From positions 13,874,577 to 13,938,576 of the forward strand of contig CM025850.1 of NCBI GenBank assembly GCA_003952965.2: a stretch of DNA of 64,000 bases, given 5' to 3'. This DNA comes from Morella rubra (taxonomy: Eukaryota; Streptophyta; Magnoliopsida; Fagales; Myricaceae). How positions within the stretch are numbered: the stretch's first letter is position 1; each line of letters starts with the position of its first letter. Below, piece by piece: positions 33,201 to 45,926 of the stretch. The notes below the pieces were generated by a model. It saw only the letters and a list, made by a program, of their open reading frames with translations, was not told where the DNA came from and searched no databases. Position numbers and translations under genes: made by a program.

Positions 33201-33596
33201 CACGTGGTAGAAAACGGGCAAAATTGTGTCCTTCTCTCCCTTGTATTTGAAATCTCAACAAGTTCCATCAAGCACCATTTTGAAGAAGCGTAGTTTGGTG
33301 AGATAACAATGATGCATATATAGATTCTTGTATTGCTTTCAAGAGCTCTGGAGCAATGCATTTTCCTCGTTGGAGTTTTTCATCATCCCGAAAGGTGAGA
33401 ATACTTTTCCGTTTCAAAGCAGCATATAGATGGTCTGTAAAACCCTTGCGAGTATCTTTGCCATAGAAACTGAGAAAACTTCATACTTCCAGCCAGATGT
33501 TGAAGCAGAAGAAGATGAGGAAGTTCTTTTTCTTTTTCTTTCTCTTTCCTTTTCTGAACAAGATGACGAGGCTCCGTGAGTGCTCATGGATTCCAT
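30087..33596 (-). pseudogene. TNL2: TIR-NBS-LRR copy lacking its 3' end
   Basis: Exons correspond to TNL1: TIR 33596-33050, NB-ARC 32135-31038, LRR 30925-30591 and a partial LRR exon 30484-30087. The gene stops at the duplication joint after KDCKNLT, so most LRRs and the C-JID exon are absent. It shares with TNL1 the TIR one-base loss (about 33474) and the 2-nt loss after ALAG (about 31682). Private losses occur at about 33163, 33250, 33314, 31435, 31328 and 30731. It lacks the extra G of TNL1 near 22844, so its P-loop frame extends upstream through QKITETIFNRLHHRLS. Spliced RNA could at most give truncated TIR-NB products. Confidence 0.88.
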
Positions 33597-36500
33597 GAGA
33601 CTTGCAATTGTATGATTAATTAGGGCAAGAATAGTTTACAGACTTAGGGAATATTGGGAAGAAAAACCAACTGGGTGGGGTTTATAACTTATAAGGAGAT
33701 GCAAGCGATTCCGTCCTTCAATTCCGCGTGGTGGAGAAGACGAGAGCATTAAGGAACTTCCAGATAGTGGTGGGATGGTTAAGCATCCTGTTTAATGTTT
33801 TTAATAAAAAAGTTCACCTAACTTTTTGAAATAGACATAAACCTAACCTTCTCGTACATTCAAAATATGTCATTTTCTTACACTGATTTTTGTCTACCTC
33901 GTATGTTTTATTTAAATCAAGGGACCCGCCCGTACGTAGTCGGTGATCTTGACGTCCCATGTTTGTGTGACTTTGTCGTTTGAATTTTCAAGAGGTATAT
34001 TGCTCTACAAAAAGAATTTATTACTTTAAAGTTCTAGAACTCTTCCACCACATGAGTAGCTAGAAAATATACTTACCCCGCAACAATAAAAACAAAACTT
34101 GCAACTTGTAATGTTAATCAGTCTATCAGGTAAGGCTGTTTAAGGGAATCGGAATTTTTCGATTCTTCCGCCACCGGTACCGATAACAATACTAGAAATC
34201 CAATTCCTGCACTTAACGCAGTGATAGTGGTGGCTAATATTTGGAAATCGACCCATCTAGTAGCGGTGGCGGCTATTGCCATAACCGGTACCGCTACCGG
34301 GTTCGAACAGTCCTAATATAAATAATAGCCATGAGTTTTATTTCTTTAACACGTGAACTAAGTAAATATAAATCCCTAACCTTTCATTTTATCAAATCTT
34401 ATTTAAAGGAGTTTTAATACTTAAGGAACACTCTATAACCATAAAACGACCTATTTGGAAAGATAATAAACTACTTTGATGAACTCTAGAAATTAATTAA
34501 ATCTCAGCTCAGCTGGTGCTTTTTAATGACTAAAGATTTGGCAATTGGATAGTTTCATACAATATTTGACGCTATTAATATTGAAATAAATATTAATGTT
34601 GACTGCAAATAAATATTGGTCTTTTAATATGTTCTCTAATTGTATTGATTATGGATTTTATTGCTTTATATCATGCTTTCTTTTAATATGTTCTTTAATT
34701 TTATTGATTTTGGATTCATTAGTTTAGATTTTATTGATATGGGCTCAATGGAACAAAAAAAAAAATCAGAAAAAAAAATTGGGCCAAGTGAGTAAAAGGC
34801 TTAAAAAATAGCCCAACATAAATGTCGATAACCTGGAACCACTACTGCACTTAACGGTAGTAGTAGGTGGTAGCCAATGTTTGGAAACCGTCTCATCCGA
34901 TGGTGGTAGCAGTTATTGTCATAACCGCACTGCTAACAGATTTGAACAGCCCTACTTCACCGGGGTCTATAAAAGATAAAGTACTCACTAACTCTACATT
35001 CTGATTACTAGCTCTCCTATCATTATTTTATCCTTAGATCTATAATCTTTCTGATTTATGCATCGGAGACACCCCTTCAGTGCCACCACAATTTTCATTT
35101 ACAAATTGATTGAGTTAGAATATTGCATGTTAATATATTTAAAACTAATATCATATTAATTATTTAGTATTTTAAATATTAGTTTTAGATTAAAAAAATG
35201 GTTAAGAGGCTTAAATCCACGTTGTTACACGTGACTTTAGATTTAACTTATTACACATGCAATTTTTTTTATCTTTAGCTTGCTTGTACTTAAGTCATAC
35301 TATGTCCACATATTTTAAAATCATTATTTTTATCATTTACACTATAATTGTTAGCATGTAATTATTAATTTCATGCCATTAACTAATTAAGTATTTTTAT
35401 GAGGATAGTAAAATTAATTATTCCCTAAACTAGTAGAGGATAATGGACAATCTCTTGAGACATATGTCAGCATGAGAAAGCCTTGCAAGAGCATTTGAGA
35501 CTCATTAATAGCAATAACGTAATTAGACACATTTAAACTAACAAAACCCTATATCTTTTTCCCATTCCTCCCACTTTTTATTCTCCTAGCCGCACACTTC
35601 TCCTCTTCTCTCTCCCTCTAACCCTTTTTCCTTTCATCTTCTCTCTCCTCTTGTCTCATCTTTCCTCCTAATACCCTGTTATCTTTATGCCATCTCACTT
35701 TTTCTCTTTTCCCTCTCTCCCTTTTTCATTTTCTTTCACTTTTTTAGCCGACCATCCAATTCTCTCTCCTCTCTCCTCTCACCTCTTTTCTTCTCTCTCT
35801 ACACTTTCTTCTTGTCTTCGCCGAGCCTCACTTCTCTCCCTCACCTGCGCAATTTTCTCTTTCTCTTCTCTCTCCTCTTCGTTGCTCTTTTCCTCTATTT
35901 TTTTCATGGTTTCAACATTAAGTTTTATTTTTTAGTCTTTACTTTCAAGATTAAAATTATTTTGTTTCTGCTTTATTAATTTGCTATCATGTTCAATTCT
36001 TAGGATTTAGAATTTTTGTTGCTTTTTCCCTTTAACTTGAATCTTGAGTTGTAACAAGACGATATTATTTAATTTAAGAATCTTGCGATTTTTTTTATTG
36101 ATTCCTTGTCATTTACTTATTTAATTTCTGTTATTACATTTAATTTCTTATCATTACATTTAATTTCTATTATTTACTTATTATCATTTACTTTTCCTCA
36201 TTTAATTTCCGTTATTTACTTATTATCATTTCCTTTCCTTCATTTAATTTTCATCATTTACTTATTGTTATTTAATTTTCGTCATTTAATTTTCGTTATT
36301 TATTTAAATGCACGTTACATTCTTAGTTTATGTTTTGTGTTGAAGCGTGAATTTTAACTTTGCAGGAATGTTTTGATCACGAGCTGAAATTGTAAATTTT
36401 TTAAGTTGTAAAGTTAGTTAGATTAGATTTTCGAAAAGCAGGAGTCTGCCCAAAGGAAACCATATCGTTTTTTATGGATCTTTTGTTGGTAAGTAGTGTA

Positions 36501-37712
36501 TTTATTTTTTCATGTTCATTAGTTAACAATTCTTAAACATATGAATGTGATATCAACATCTCAGGATGATTTTGACCTGGATTACCATCGTCCTGAGATC
36601 ATCAGGATGATTTAGGGGACAAAGGCCATTGTTTACCAACATCCTAAGTGTCACCTCCACGAATATTATGCGAAGTGGGGTACCAAAGAGGAAACACTGC
36701 TACATCCACATCCAGATACACCAATGGAGCATTGGGCGAAAGTGTGTAATTTATTCTCTAGTGAAGAGTTTAAGGTATGTAAACTATTGGATTTGTTTTA
36801 TTTTCGCTGTCCGTTTTAATTACATATTTCTATATTTTGGAGAGAAAAATGAAATCAATAAACAAAATCGTACACACTTTGACTACCTACCGTGTCTCAA
36901 GATCGAGATGGTTTCTATGGACTTATGCAAAAATGGTATTATTATTAATTTTTTAACCTATTTTTTTCATTTCAATAACTGACTTGTCGGGACAGATGGT
37001 GGGACGGACATATTTACTCCCAAAAATATTTTTGTGACGGATTTTTCTGACACAAAAAACTAATTTTGTTATAGTGATTTTTTTTTTTTTTATATAATTT
37101 TAAACAGAAAGTAATTTTTTGACACATGAAATAGTGATCTTATTCTCACGTATGTTTGAGACAATAAAAATGAGAATGAATTCGGCCTTTCAAAGGAAAA
37201 AATAAATAAATTTTAGGTTTAATAACACAAATTTCTAATTCCTTCCATTACAAGAACTATAACGATTTTAAGTTTGAGGAGAGTGGAAACGACTAACCTC
37301 ATCAGATTGCAGAGACCGGTAAAAGAGATGCATATCTGGTAATAATGATAGTACTGGAGAAGTACTGCCTCTCAACTGGTAATAATCTCTTTCTTATTTC
37401 TACATTTAATTTCTTTTCCATGACAACTGGGAGCCACTTGAATGTCTGTCGTCCATAATTTGGATGTCATGTGACAGTACTAATTTTCCCATCAAGCTTC
37501 CTCCGCTGACACTTATTAGTAATGATCAGATTGCACAGGGGATGACCTCGACTTCTTCTTCCTGATCTCACTCTTTCCATACCAAATGCTAGAAACCTCG
37601 GACCTGTGGAATACACAACTCATCACATACCATGCATGCACCCAAGTACGGAGAACGATGGTAGTTGGATGAACTTGACTTGAATGCATGTCCATCCATT
37701 GGGATATTGTGT
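33597..37712. other. Unit B copy of the TNL upstream and intergenic DNA
   Basis: This repeats 24430-28543: the TNL promoter-like TATA region, the paired 150-bp repeats, the CT-rich tract (about 35560-35920), the transposase-like exon (36648-36774) and the orphan CACTA-like end (about 37078). No additional gene is seen. Confidence 0.7.
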
Positions 37713-38189
37713 CACTACAACAAATTTGTTCTTTAGCGACAAACTTATCAGTGGCGAAACTAATTTCGTCGCTAAAAATACATCTTCAATGACGAAATTA
37801 GGAATTCTTCGCTAAAGAGTAATCCATCTCGTTCGAACAAGTAAAATGTCATTCGAACAATTATTAGTGACGAAAATTGCTAAATCATCACTAAATAAAT
37901 CTTTAGCGATGAAAATATTTTCGCCACCAAAAGAATTTTGTTCGAACAAGTAAAATCTGGTTCGAACACATGGTTGCTGAATGGTTTAAATGACAATATC
38001 TTGTTCGAACATGTATTAGTGACAAAAACTTCTAAATCGTCACTAAATAAATCTTTAGTGATGAAAATAGTTTCGTCACCCAAATCATCTTCCTCAAAGT
38101 TCTAGCCCCCTCCCCTCTACGTTGAAGCTCCAAATCTCCCTCAAGCCCCCTCTCCCTCGAAACCTCACGTTGTCTCTCTCAGTCACACT

Positions 38190-38226
38190 GGTTCTGTCTC
38201 TCTCTGTCTCTCTCTCTCTCTCTCTA
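38190..38226. repeat. (CT)n microsatellite, length-variable between units
   Basis: The tract is CT-rich with a (CT)n run longer here than at 29028-29050 in unit A. It is one of the sequence differences between the two duplicates. Confidence 0.8.
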
Positions 38227-39058
38227 TGGCCCTCATGAGCTTGCTGCTTTTGTCTCGATTAGGTTTCATTTACTAACATTTTTTTTGTTTGATTTTGTTT
38301 TTTGTTAGGTTCCGATATTCTAGCCAAGATTTAGGGATTTGAGTTGTTGTAGTATGATTAACAGTAAGCATTTTTTTCCAGTTGATTTTTTTTATATAGT
38401 TTTTGTTTGATTTTGTTTCGTGTTTGATTTCATTTTATAATGTTGTTGTTGGTGCAGATTGGTTTAGGGTTTAGAAAGATTGAAAATTTGGTAACTGTTA
38501 TCTGGTCAGATTGCACATAATCTGTATGTTTGGTTTACCTCAGGACGATGCTCTTTTTTGCCTTTAGTTTTGCTTTTCTCTGATTCAAGTTCGACATTCA
38601 TGGAGTATTCATTCATGCCTTTAAAGGTAACCAAACATCATTTTATGTTTGAAGTTCTTAAACCAAAGCAGTTCAATGAACTTGATTGGGATTTGTAGAT
38701 TTTGGATATTTGGATATTTGGTTGAGATTTTTTATTCTGATTTTGGTAGATTTTTGCGGGAGTTTTTGAAAGTTTTTTCCTTCTATTAGACAAAGGTTTT
38801 CGTTTGCAAAGTTTGTGTGTGGAAATTGCGGGACAATTATGACCCATATCACAATGATTATTTCTGTTTCAAGGCGATGCGTCTTCTATGTCTCTCTATG
38901 TTGGTATAATTGTTTTATGGAAACTATTCTTGGGATCTTGGAGGATTTTAGACTTCCTACCATATGAATATTACTCAATATGCCAAATATTGCTTTCAGT
39001 TGAAAGTGAGATTTTAAACTCATCAGATGCAGTCCTTGTGTTGTCTATTGACCACAAG

Positions 39059-39617
39059 TTTGGTGAAACTGACTTGCCTATAGATGACATCGCTACAGTT
39101 TTCCTCTTGGTAAATTTCCTCTTTCTTATGCTTCAAATTTCTTTGTTGGAAAGAAAGAATTATACCATTTTGTATCATAGATAGGAATTGTTCATTATTA
39201 GGCAACGAAACAACAAACAAAACTTTAGAAACTCTATTTTTAGATGAATTAAGTTGTGTTTGTGTGCTACTTGCAATTGGTATAGGTTTATTTTGGGGTT
39301 TCCACCTTGCTTGATGCCACTTTAAGTGATAGTCCAAAAGCAAAAGATGAGCAGAAGGAGGTATATTTTTAACAAAAACTAAATTGGACTCTTCTTATTT
39401 TCATTTTGTCAAATGTTTTGCAACGCTTTGTTAATTACACTTACATGGAAGACTCTAATTCTACTAAATTTTTTACATTTGAACCAGACAGAGTTAGCTG
39501 TTTCAAAATTTTCAGGAAATGGTGCTGGAATAGTATCTGCTGGTAACACTATTATCAGCACTTTCTTCTTGGTTGTTGTCTCTAAATGGGGTGACAAATC
39601 CTTCTTTTCCACAATAG
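39059..39617 (+). pseudogene. Captured PAM71/GDT1-like (UPF0016) exons in CACTA
   Basis: Three exons with GT-AG borders keep one phase: 39059-39109 (FGETDLPIDDIATVFLL), 39286-39360 (VYFGVSTLLDATLSDSPK...) and 39488-39617 (TELAVSKFSGNGAGIVS, ending KWGDKSFFSTI). The family is the thylakoid/envelope Mn/Ca transporter GDT1-like protein 1 (PAM71). The second conserved E-x-G-D-[KR]-[ST] motif is present, but its Glu is Lys (KWGDKS), a position needed for ion transport. Only the central part of the parent protein is here, so a working transporter is not expected. The source gene is elsewhere in the genome. Confidence 0.82.
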
Positions 39618-40682
39618 GTGAGTGACAGAGCCAAAACCCAGTAGTTATCGTGTTGGTACATGAATAATACATTGTTTTGTGGAAATGGAATAATATGAAA
39701 GGATGCAAATTTTGTAAGCAATTTTCTCTGCCCAAATGGATGACCAGATTTAGGATATTCAAATTAAAGATGATGATAATTTGATGACAACAATAAGGTG
39801 GAACATTTGCACCCATATGACATGGTTATTTTTTGTGCAATTTCTGATGCAGCTAAAAGAAATTTTACCATTTATAGTGTAGTTGTTGCAGAACAAAATG
39901 AACTTTGGACAAAGTAATTTTGTAGATTTACTCAATTTGTGTTTGTTTGTTTGATTTTATCATATTTATTTACTCTGAATTTGTGTTTGTTTTTATTTTA
40001 TTTATCATAGTTATAAATTTTTTCTGGAAGAATGTCTTGATTATGAGAATATTTTGGTCTTTTGCAGAGGAATTGCAGAAAAGATAAAAGAAACAGAGGA
40101 GGAGAAGCCAAGAAATTAGCGGATGAAATAATTGCCGGCAAATACCTGCTTCTTTTTTGTATTCATTAAATTTGTTTGTTGTGCTAATTGAACAGGATTT
40201 GTGTTATTTTTTCCTTGTATTTTGAATAATGGCTATTCAATATAGTTCATTTCATATTATTACTCATGAAATTATGCATTTTCTTTCAATGCCTTATTTA
40301 AAATACAACTAAAACAATAAACATTCATGTTCGAACAGAATAAGGAAACATTCAAGTTCGAACAAAACAAACATGCAAATGAAATTTCTTGTTCGAACAA
40401 GCAAACCTGTTCAAACAGCCAATGATGACTATCAAATTTGATAGATTTGCGACAAAATCATTATGTTCAAACAACTTTGCTTGTTCAAACAAGACTCCGT
40501 TTGAATAGATTTTCTTGTTCGAACGGATATGCGTAGCAACGATTTTAAATTTTCACCGCTGATGACTTCTAGCAACAGTGTTTTGGCGACGAAAAATTTT
40601 CTTCGCTGAAGACTTTTAGCGACAAAATGGTTATTTTCAGCAACGAAAATTTTCACCACTAAAGGCCAAAACTATTGTAGTG

Positions 40683-41412
40683 TGTGAAATCTTGACCCCT
40701 CTGGCCACAAGACGTATATAAGTTTTCTACGAAATTGGCACATATCAGATTGCAAGGTGGATGACCTTGGGATATATATATGGCAAAAAGTAGAAGATCA
40801 CCTTATTGTAAAGTACTGGACGACCTTGACTTGAATGACTCCATCCCATGTAAGTTAAGCTTTATGGTTGTACCCTCTCTTCTGTAAGTTATCTACTCCG
40901 AGTACCGTGTTCGTAGGGATAGGTAGGATGACGAGTCAATTAGTTTTCAGCAAGATCTGTCAATTACATGATCAACTCCCAGACCACTTCGCCAGCTGAT
41001 CTCTTTCCCAAAATTTCTGATAGATGAGGCCACAAACTAATGTATTCATATTTGATCCTGTTCGGTGCATGTACTCTTATATTACACCTACTCGTTTGCT
41101 TAAGGACACCACCTCAATGACGAAGTTCATCATCCTATTTAATAGAGGCGCAACGAGTGTAGACCTATCGTATATCAATATGTACCTCGGTTTAGAACAA
41201 AAACTATCAAGTGAACAAAGAACCGAAGAGTCATACTTCCCGCCTTTGATTCATTAATCATTGGCATGATTTTTCTACAATGTCACTCAATAATAACTAT
41301 GTAACATCTTATGTCACATCATATTACCCAATAAATAAATATAAACAAATGGGCATCTTAAATAATTATTATTTAGATAAATGATTTTTAGAGCATTATT
41401 CTTACACTCATG
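40683..41412. other. Intergenic gap between CACTA and TNL3
   Basis: 730 bp without a recognisable gene or repeat. The 77-codon plus frame at 41024-41257 has no recognisable motif. Confidence 0.5.
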
Positions 41413-43204
41413 TCAATGCTTTTAAATTGCCTAACCTCAGTTGCATACAAATAAGTAATCGAACATGATTAAGAAAAAAAGGAACCAATTTAGAAACAAC
41501 AAGACCAAGGGAGCAATACTAAAATTTTCACTAGTCAAAAAGTGTACCTTACTTCCCTTCCACAATTTTATGATGTTGCTGTGATGCATGCTGAGTTTAA
41601 AAAGATTATCTAGCTGGAGATTGGTCGGCAAGGATCTCAAATGATATCCACATAATTCCATGATGCGTAATTCATTGGTTGACAAGGATTTTAAAGGATC
41701 TCCTAACCATTCCATATTTTTCCTTAACACGTCATCATAAGCTTTAGAAAAGTTTCTTACGATGCTTAAGCTTCCAATCTTAAGTATTCTCAATTTTGTC
41801 ATCCTTGAGAAGGCTTTAACACTCAATTGTTCCTTTTTTAGAAGAGGTAAATTTAAGACTATACCTTCCACGACACTCGTACCCTGATAACCAAGAACAT
41901 TCATTATAAATTCAGTGGTGCAGTGGAAATATTTGACAAATATTTAATCAAAACATTGAGTATGAAAATATATATACTTCTCAAATTGATTCACTTACAT
42001 TGTTGTTTTTTAAAATGTGAAGGACATCATCCTAACACCATAATCGACTACGCTGACCTGGTTCTTTAGGGCGTTCACGACAAACTTTTTCCTGACCCAT
42101 TTCATGTAGCAAATCATGCATTATCAATCTTCCATGTGAAATGGATATAAGAGATTTCTCCATAAGAACACCAATGTTGATGCCTGGATAGTAACCAAAA
42201 CTTTCAAGTATATTGTATAGTATGCTATCTAGAAACTCTCCTTGGAAGAAACATGCAATATCCAAAAACAATTTCTTCTGCGAGTCTTTAGCCATCAAAA
42301 CTTATTTGAAGAATATCCAAAATTTTCCTATTAGGACATGCTTGTAGTTCATCCCTGGCACTTTTCCATGCATCTTTTGTTCTACCAAACAAAGGAAGAG
42401 CCTAAAATTTTAAGAGCTAAAGGAAGTCCCCAGCATAATCAACAAAGCTCTTAGACAAACCCCTATAGTTTTCTTCAGGAATAGGTTTTTTGAAGGCTGA
42501 TAAGCTAAAAAGTTGTAAAGCTTCATTATCATTCAACCCTTTAACCTCATAAAGATATGTATCATTCCCTCCATGACTTTTCATCAATTGACTATCTTTG
42601 CTTGTAAAAATAATTCTACTCCCTGAACCAAACCAATCAAGGCGCCCTGCTAATGCTTCTAGCTGCTCTTCTCTATCCACATCATCAATGACAATAAACA
42701 CCATTCTATTTCGTAGTCTATTAATATCATTCTGGTTCCTTGATGAACATTCGATATCTCTATTTCAGTCTCCTTGAGAATTTGAGAAAGAAGTTGTTTT
42801 TGTAAAGAAACTAGACTGGGTTTCCAATTTCTTCTCTAGCATAAGCGATAAAAGCTTCTAGCTTCAAAATGGTCAGAAACTCTGTCGTAAATAACTTCTG
42901 ACTAGAGTTGTCTTACCAACTCCACCCATCTCATGTATCCCAATGAAACGGACATCATTCAATCCAACACCAAGCAAGTTCATCACTTCCTGCACATGTG
43001 AGTCTATTCCAACAAGTTTCTTGTAAGTGACTGAGAATCTATGATTCAACTGATTAAATATAGTTTCCATGATTTTCTGAATAACAATTCATTCGCACCT
43101 GCAAGAAACAAGGCAACAAATGTCATATAAATATAAAATGGTTAACAACAAATTGTATTGTTTAACGTTGTCTAGTAGAGAAAGGGGAAACTGTTTAATT
43201 AATA

Positions 43205-43595
43205 GGGTAAAGTACATAAATAGTCCCTGCGGTTTCATGTTTTGACAAATTGGACTCTGTGGTTTCAACTTGAACACATTAGTCCCTAGGGTAAGCATCA
43301 TGTAACAAAAAGGTCCTCCCGTTAGATTTCCGTCAACCCACTTAACGGTCAAAGCTTCCGGGATTTTTTAGGTCCTTGTGGTATCACCTTTTGACAAACT
43401 GGTCCCTGGGGTACGCATCATGTAACAAAAAGGTCCTCCCGGAAGCTTTGACCATTTAGTGGGTTGACGGAAATCTAACGGGAGGACCTTTTTTTTACAT
43501 GATGCATACCCCAGGGCTAATGTGTTCAAGTTGAAACCACAGGGACCAATTTGTCAAAAACTGAAACCCGGGAACTATTTATGGGTACTTTACAC
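43205..43595. mobile_element. Fold-back MITE in TNL3 intron 1 (9-bp TSD)
   Basis: Perfect TAATTAATA duplications lie at 43196-43204 and 43596-43604. The ends GGGTAAAGTAC and GTACTTTACAC are inverted, and the two halves pair over most of the 391 bp (for example cctcccgttagatttccgtc at about 43314 against gacggaaatctaacgggagg at about 43465). The 9-bp duplication points to Mutator-type mobility. TNL1 and TNL2 lack it at this intron position. Confidence 0.9.
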
Positions 43596-44045
43596 TAATT
43601 AATATTTTCACGTGTAAGCACCTTACGTTTCTTTAGAAGATGTACATGTTAATTAGAAATTTCCCATTGGTTGTACTTGAGCTGGCAGACTATGCATGCG
43701 TAAAGGTTATACAACAAAAGCCCAAGCAATCTGTTTCATGCATATTTCTTTGGTTCAGTTTGATTGGCAAAGTAAATAAAATGTCTAGTGTCAATCCGTG
43801 GAAGAGTCAGCCAAGTCTTACGGTAGCAAATAATCATTTAGGATAATATGTGAACAAAATTAAGAGTTTGGAAAAAACCCAATTAATGTTTTTGGAAAGT
43901 TTTTCTAGTTTCCCACTTTAGTCTCCCCAAACAAGCATCGCATGCATGGCCGGCCATACCGGTGGCTGGAGAAGGTAGTGGGGAGCTTGGAACCATCATG
44001 AGCCCTTATAGATTTGCTGGGAGCCCCATGAGGGAACTTGGGTTG

Positions 44046-44262
44046 CCTAAAAAGTTGAGCACGTTTCCGCTGATAAGTGACCACCGCAATAAGTCACATT
44101 TTTCACCTGCGTTTGCAAGAAACGCCGCTAAAACCTCTCCCGACACATATACAGCGGTGTTCACAAATGCCGTTAAAAACTTAGTGGCATTTTTTTGTTT
44201 TTCAGCAGCGTTTTCTGTTCGCCGCTAGAAGTCTTTTTTTTTCTTTTTACTCTCCTCGAAAG
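44046..44262. mobile_element. Small insertion in TNL3 intron 1, unclassified
   Basis: Relative to TNL1/2, about 215 bp is inserted between 'gggttgcc' and 'aaggaatgg'. It is rich in 'gccgctaaaa', 'agcggtg' and 'tgccgtt' strings that recall CACTA subterminal repeats. Clean termini were not found. Confidence 0.45.
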
Positions 44263-44443
44263 GAATGGAATCCTTTAAGCGGTTCTCCACTATCCCTTTG
44301 AAATTAACTCTTAATTAATCTACATACTACTCACTTTCACGAAAGTTCATAAACAATCTTTTAGCTGAAAAACTAAAATTTGAAAACAAAAAAATCGATA
44401 CTCAAACATCACCATATATATGATATTGTACTCATGGGAGGTA

Positions 44444-44478
44444 TTATATATATATATATATATAATATATATATAGAA

Positions 44479-44511
<33 letters not shown>

Positions 44512-44512
44512 T
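44444..44512. repeat. (TA)n-(GA)n compound microsatellite
   Basis: A TA run (44444-44475) is followed by a GA run (44477-44511). It lies in TNL3 intron 1, just downstream (minus sense) of the TIR exon. TNL1/2 have plain sequence at this point. Confidence 0.95.
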
Positions 44513-44686
44513 AAATATATATAATGTTATCGATCTTGTATGTCCCATCCGAATGTATTGGCCAATTTTGTTAAGGCATCCTTCCAAGTTTGTATCTGCT
44601 CCATGTCAACTTCTGGGTCTTTTTCATGCTTAGCAAAAGCTTTTGCAAAAGTATTTGTTTGTTCTCTTACAGTAGAGGGATGTACG

Positions 44687-45926
44687 TGTTAGGGAATATT
44701 TTTAGTTGGCTATACTTCATAGGTAAGTTAGTTTTAATTCCTAAGATGCTAAGGTAAATGAAGCTTCCTTGAAGAACTGAAGGCAGAAGTACAAAGACAT
44801 CTGAACGTGTTTTTCTATGTGGCAAGTTTGATTGAAGTAAGATTGGGATTAGTTAATGCGAGCAGAAAACGCTGATTTTTTCCAGAGAAAAGTCAAGTCA
44901 GCTCGCAGTCAGATGCAAGTCAGACAAAATCGCGAATTGAAGCACTGTTGGTACAGATTTTAGTTAGACCATTTCTAACTAATTAAATGACGCCAAGAAG
45001 ACCAAGAAGGCCTCGAAACTTCCACTTTTAACTGTGAAACACCCTCAGCATATAACCCCTTGATTTTATTTTCATTTATCAACTTAGAAAATCCATAAAT
45101 TGTGCCCTTAACATAAAAACTCTCTCTAGAAACCTTCTACCATTTTTCTAAGTGTTTGTTTATGTGAACTAAGAATGGAGCCTTGAAGATTTATCCCTTC
45201 TGTTTAGGATTCTTAGTTCTATATTTGATCACCATTGCTATTCTCCAAAAGAAATTCGAGATTTTCGAAAGTTGCTGAAATCTTGAAGGTCCAAGAGCCA
45301 TGTTCATGCATTTGTTGTTGTTGCGAGTTCGCAATGGAGGATGGCAAGGTATGAACAGCAAGGTAAAGATTGATAGCTTTTTGAATGGATGAGAGGTTCT
45401 CAATCCCTGCTATGGAGCAAATCTGAATGTTGTATTTCGAGTAAGAAAACAAGAGTGTTAAACTAGGATTTTAGGTATTCTTGAGTCTATGGATCACCTT
45501 GTATTTCTAGTTTGAAAAGCTAGTGAAATCTTTTCCAAGCCTATAGGCTTGGAGAGTTTTTTCTCTTGGAATTTGTTTCCAAGAGATTTTTCTCTTCGTT
45601 ACCAAAAGATTGGTGTCTCTTTGTGGTGATTGATTTGTTTATATTGTTCTTGATTAAGTGTTGATAATCGTGAACAACAAGCTGAATGTTCAGGTGTTTT
45701 TGGCTTTAAAGAATCTTGGATATAGATTCGGAATTACTTGATTTACATTCCGCTTGATAATTTATATTTTGTAATCTTGTGTGTTGAAATTTCTGATCTG
45801 ATTTTGTGTAGCCTGTGCAGATACTTCTTGTTAAGTTTAAATAGTTACAAAAAAAAGTTGCAAAACCTATTCACCCCCCGTCTAGGTTCGGTTGGTGTTG
45901 TGTTGAGTTTTAAATCATTTCGTTTA
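44687..45926 (+). mobile_element. Probable solo LTR (Copia-like) inside the TNL3 TIR exon
   Basis: Sequence matching TNL1 is interrupted by 1240 bp. The insertion starts TGTTAGGGAATATT and ends in a region with 'cctattcaccccccgtctagg', a string typical of Copia LTR ends. Flanks GTACG (44682-44686) and GTACA (45927-45931) look like a 5-bp duplication with one mismatch. The end lacks the usual CA, so either it has mutated or the insertion includes a little non-LTR sequence. No gag-pol frame is present. Confidence 0.6.

Larger units (their letters stand above)
30087..39285. repeat. Tandem duplication unit B (9199 bp)
   Basis: This is the direct copy of 20911-30086. At 30086/30087 'ggtatag' is joined to 'taaggttttt'. 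The same 'ggtatag' continues into 'gtttatttt' at 39286, and the same 'taagg' follows 'gaaccg' at 20910. Only about one G is shared at the joint, so it looks like end-joining and not unequal crossing-over in long homology. Confidence 0.95.
37713..40682 (+). mobile_element. Complete CACTA element carrying captured gene exons (Pack-CACTA)
   Basis: It starts CACTACAACAAATTTG at 37713 and ends AACTATTGTAGTG at 40682. TGT duplications flank it (37710-37712 and 40683-40685). Subterminal regions on both sides contain 'tttagcgac'/'cgtcgct' and many palindromic GTTCGAAC copies (37830-38010 and 40328-40520). It has no transposase. The interior holds intron-exon structured host sequence similar to a chloroplast PAM71/GDT1-like gene. 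Its left 1.57 kb lies in duplication unit B; the right part is single-copy. Confidence 0.9.

Noticed and set aside
39409..39816. 135-codon minus frame in the CACTA element
   Set aside because: It is antisense to the captured PAM71-like exon and its intron; the plus-strand reading explains the sequence better.
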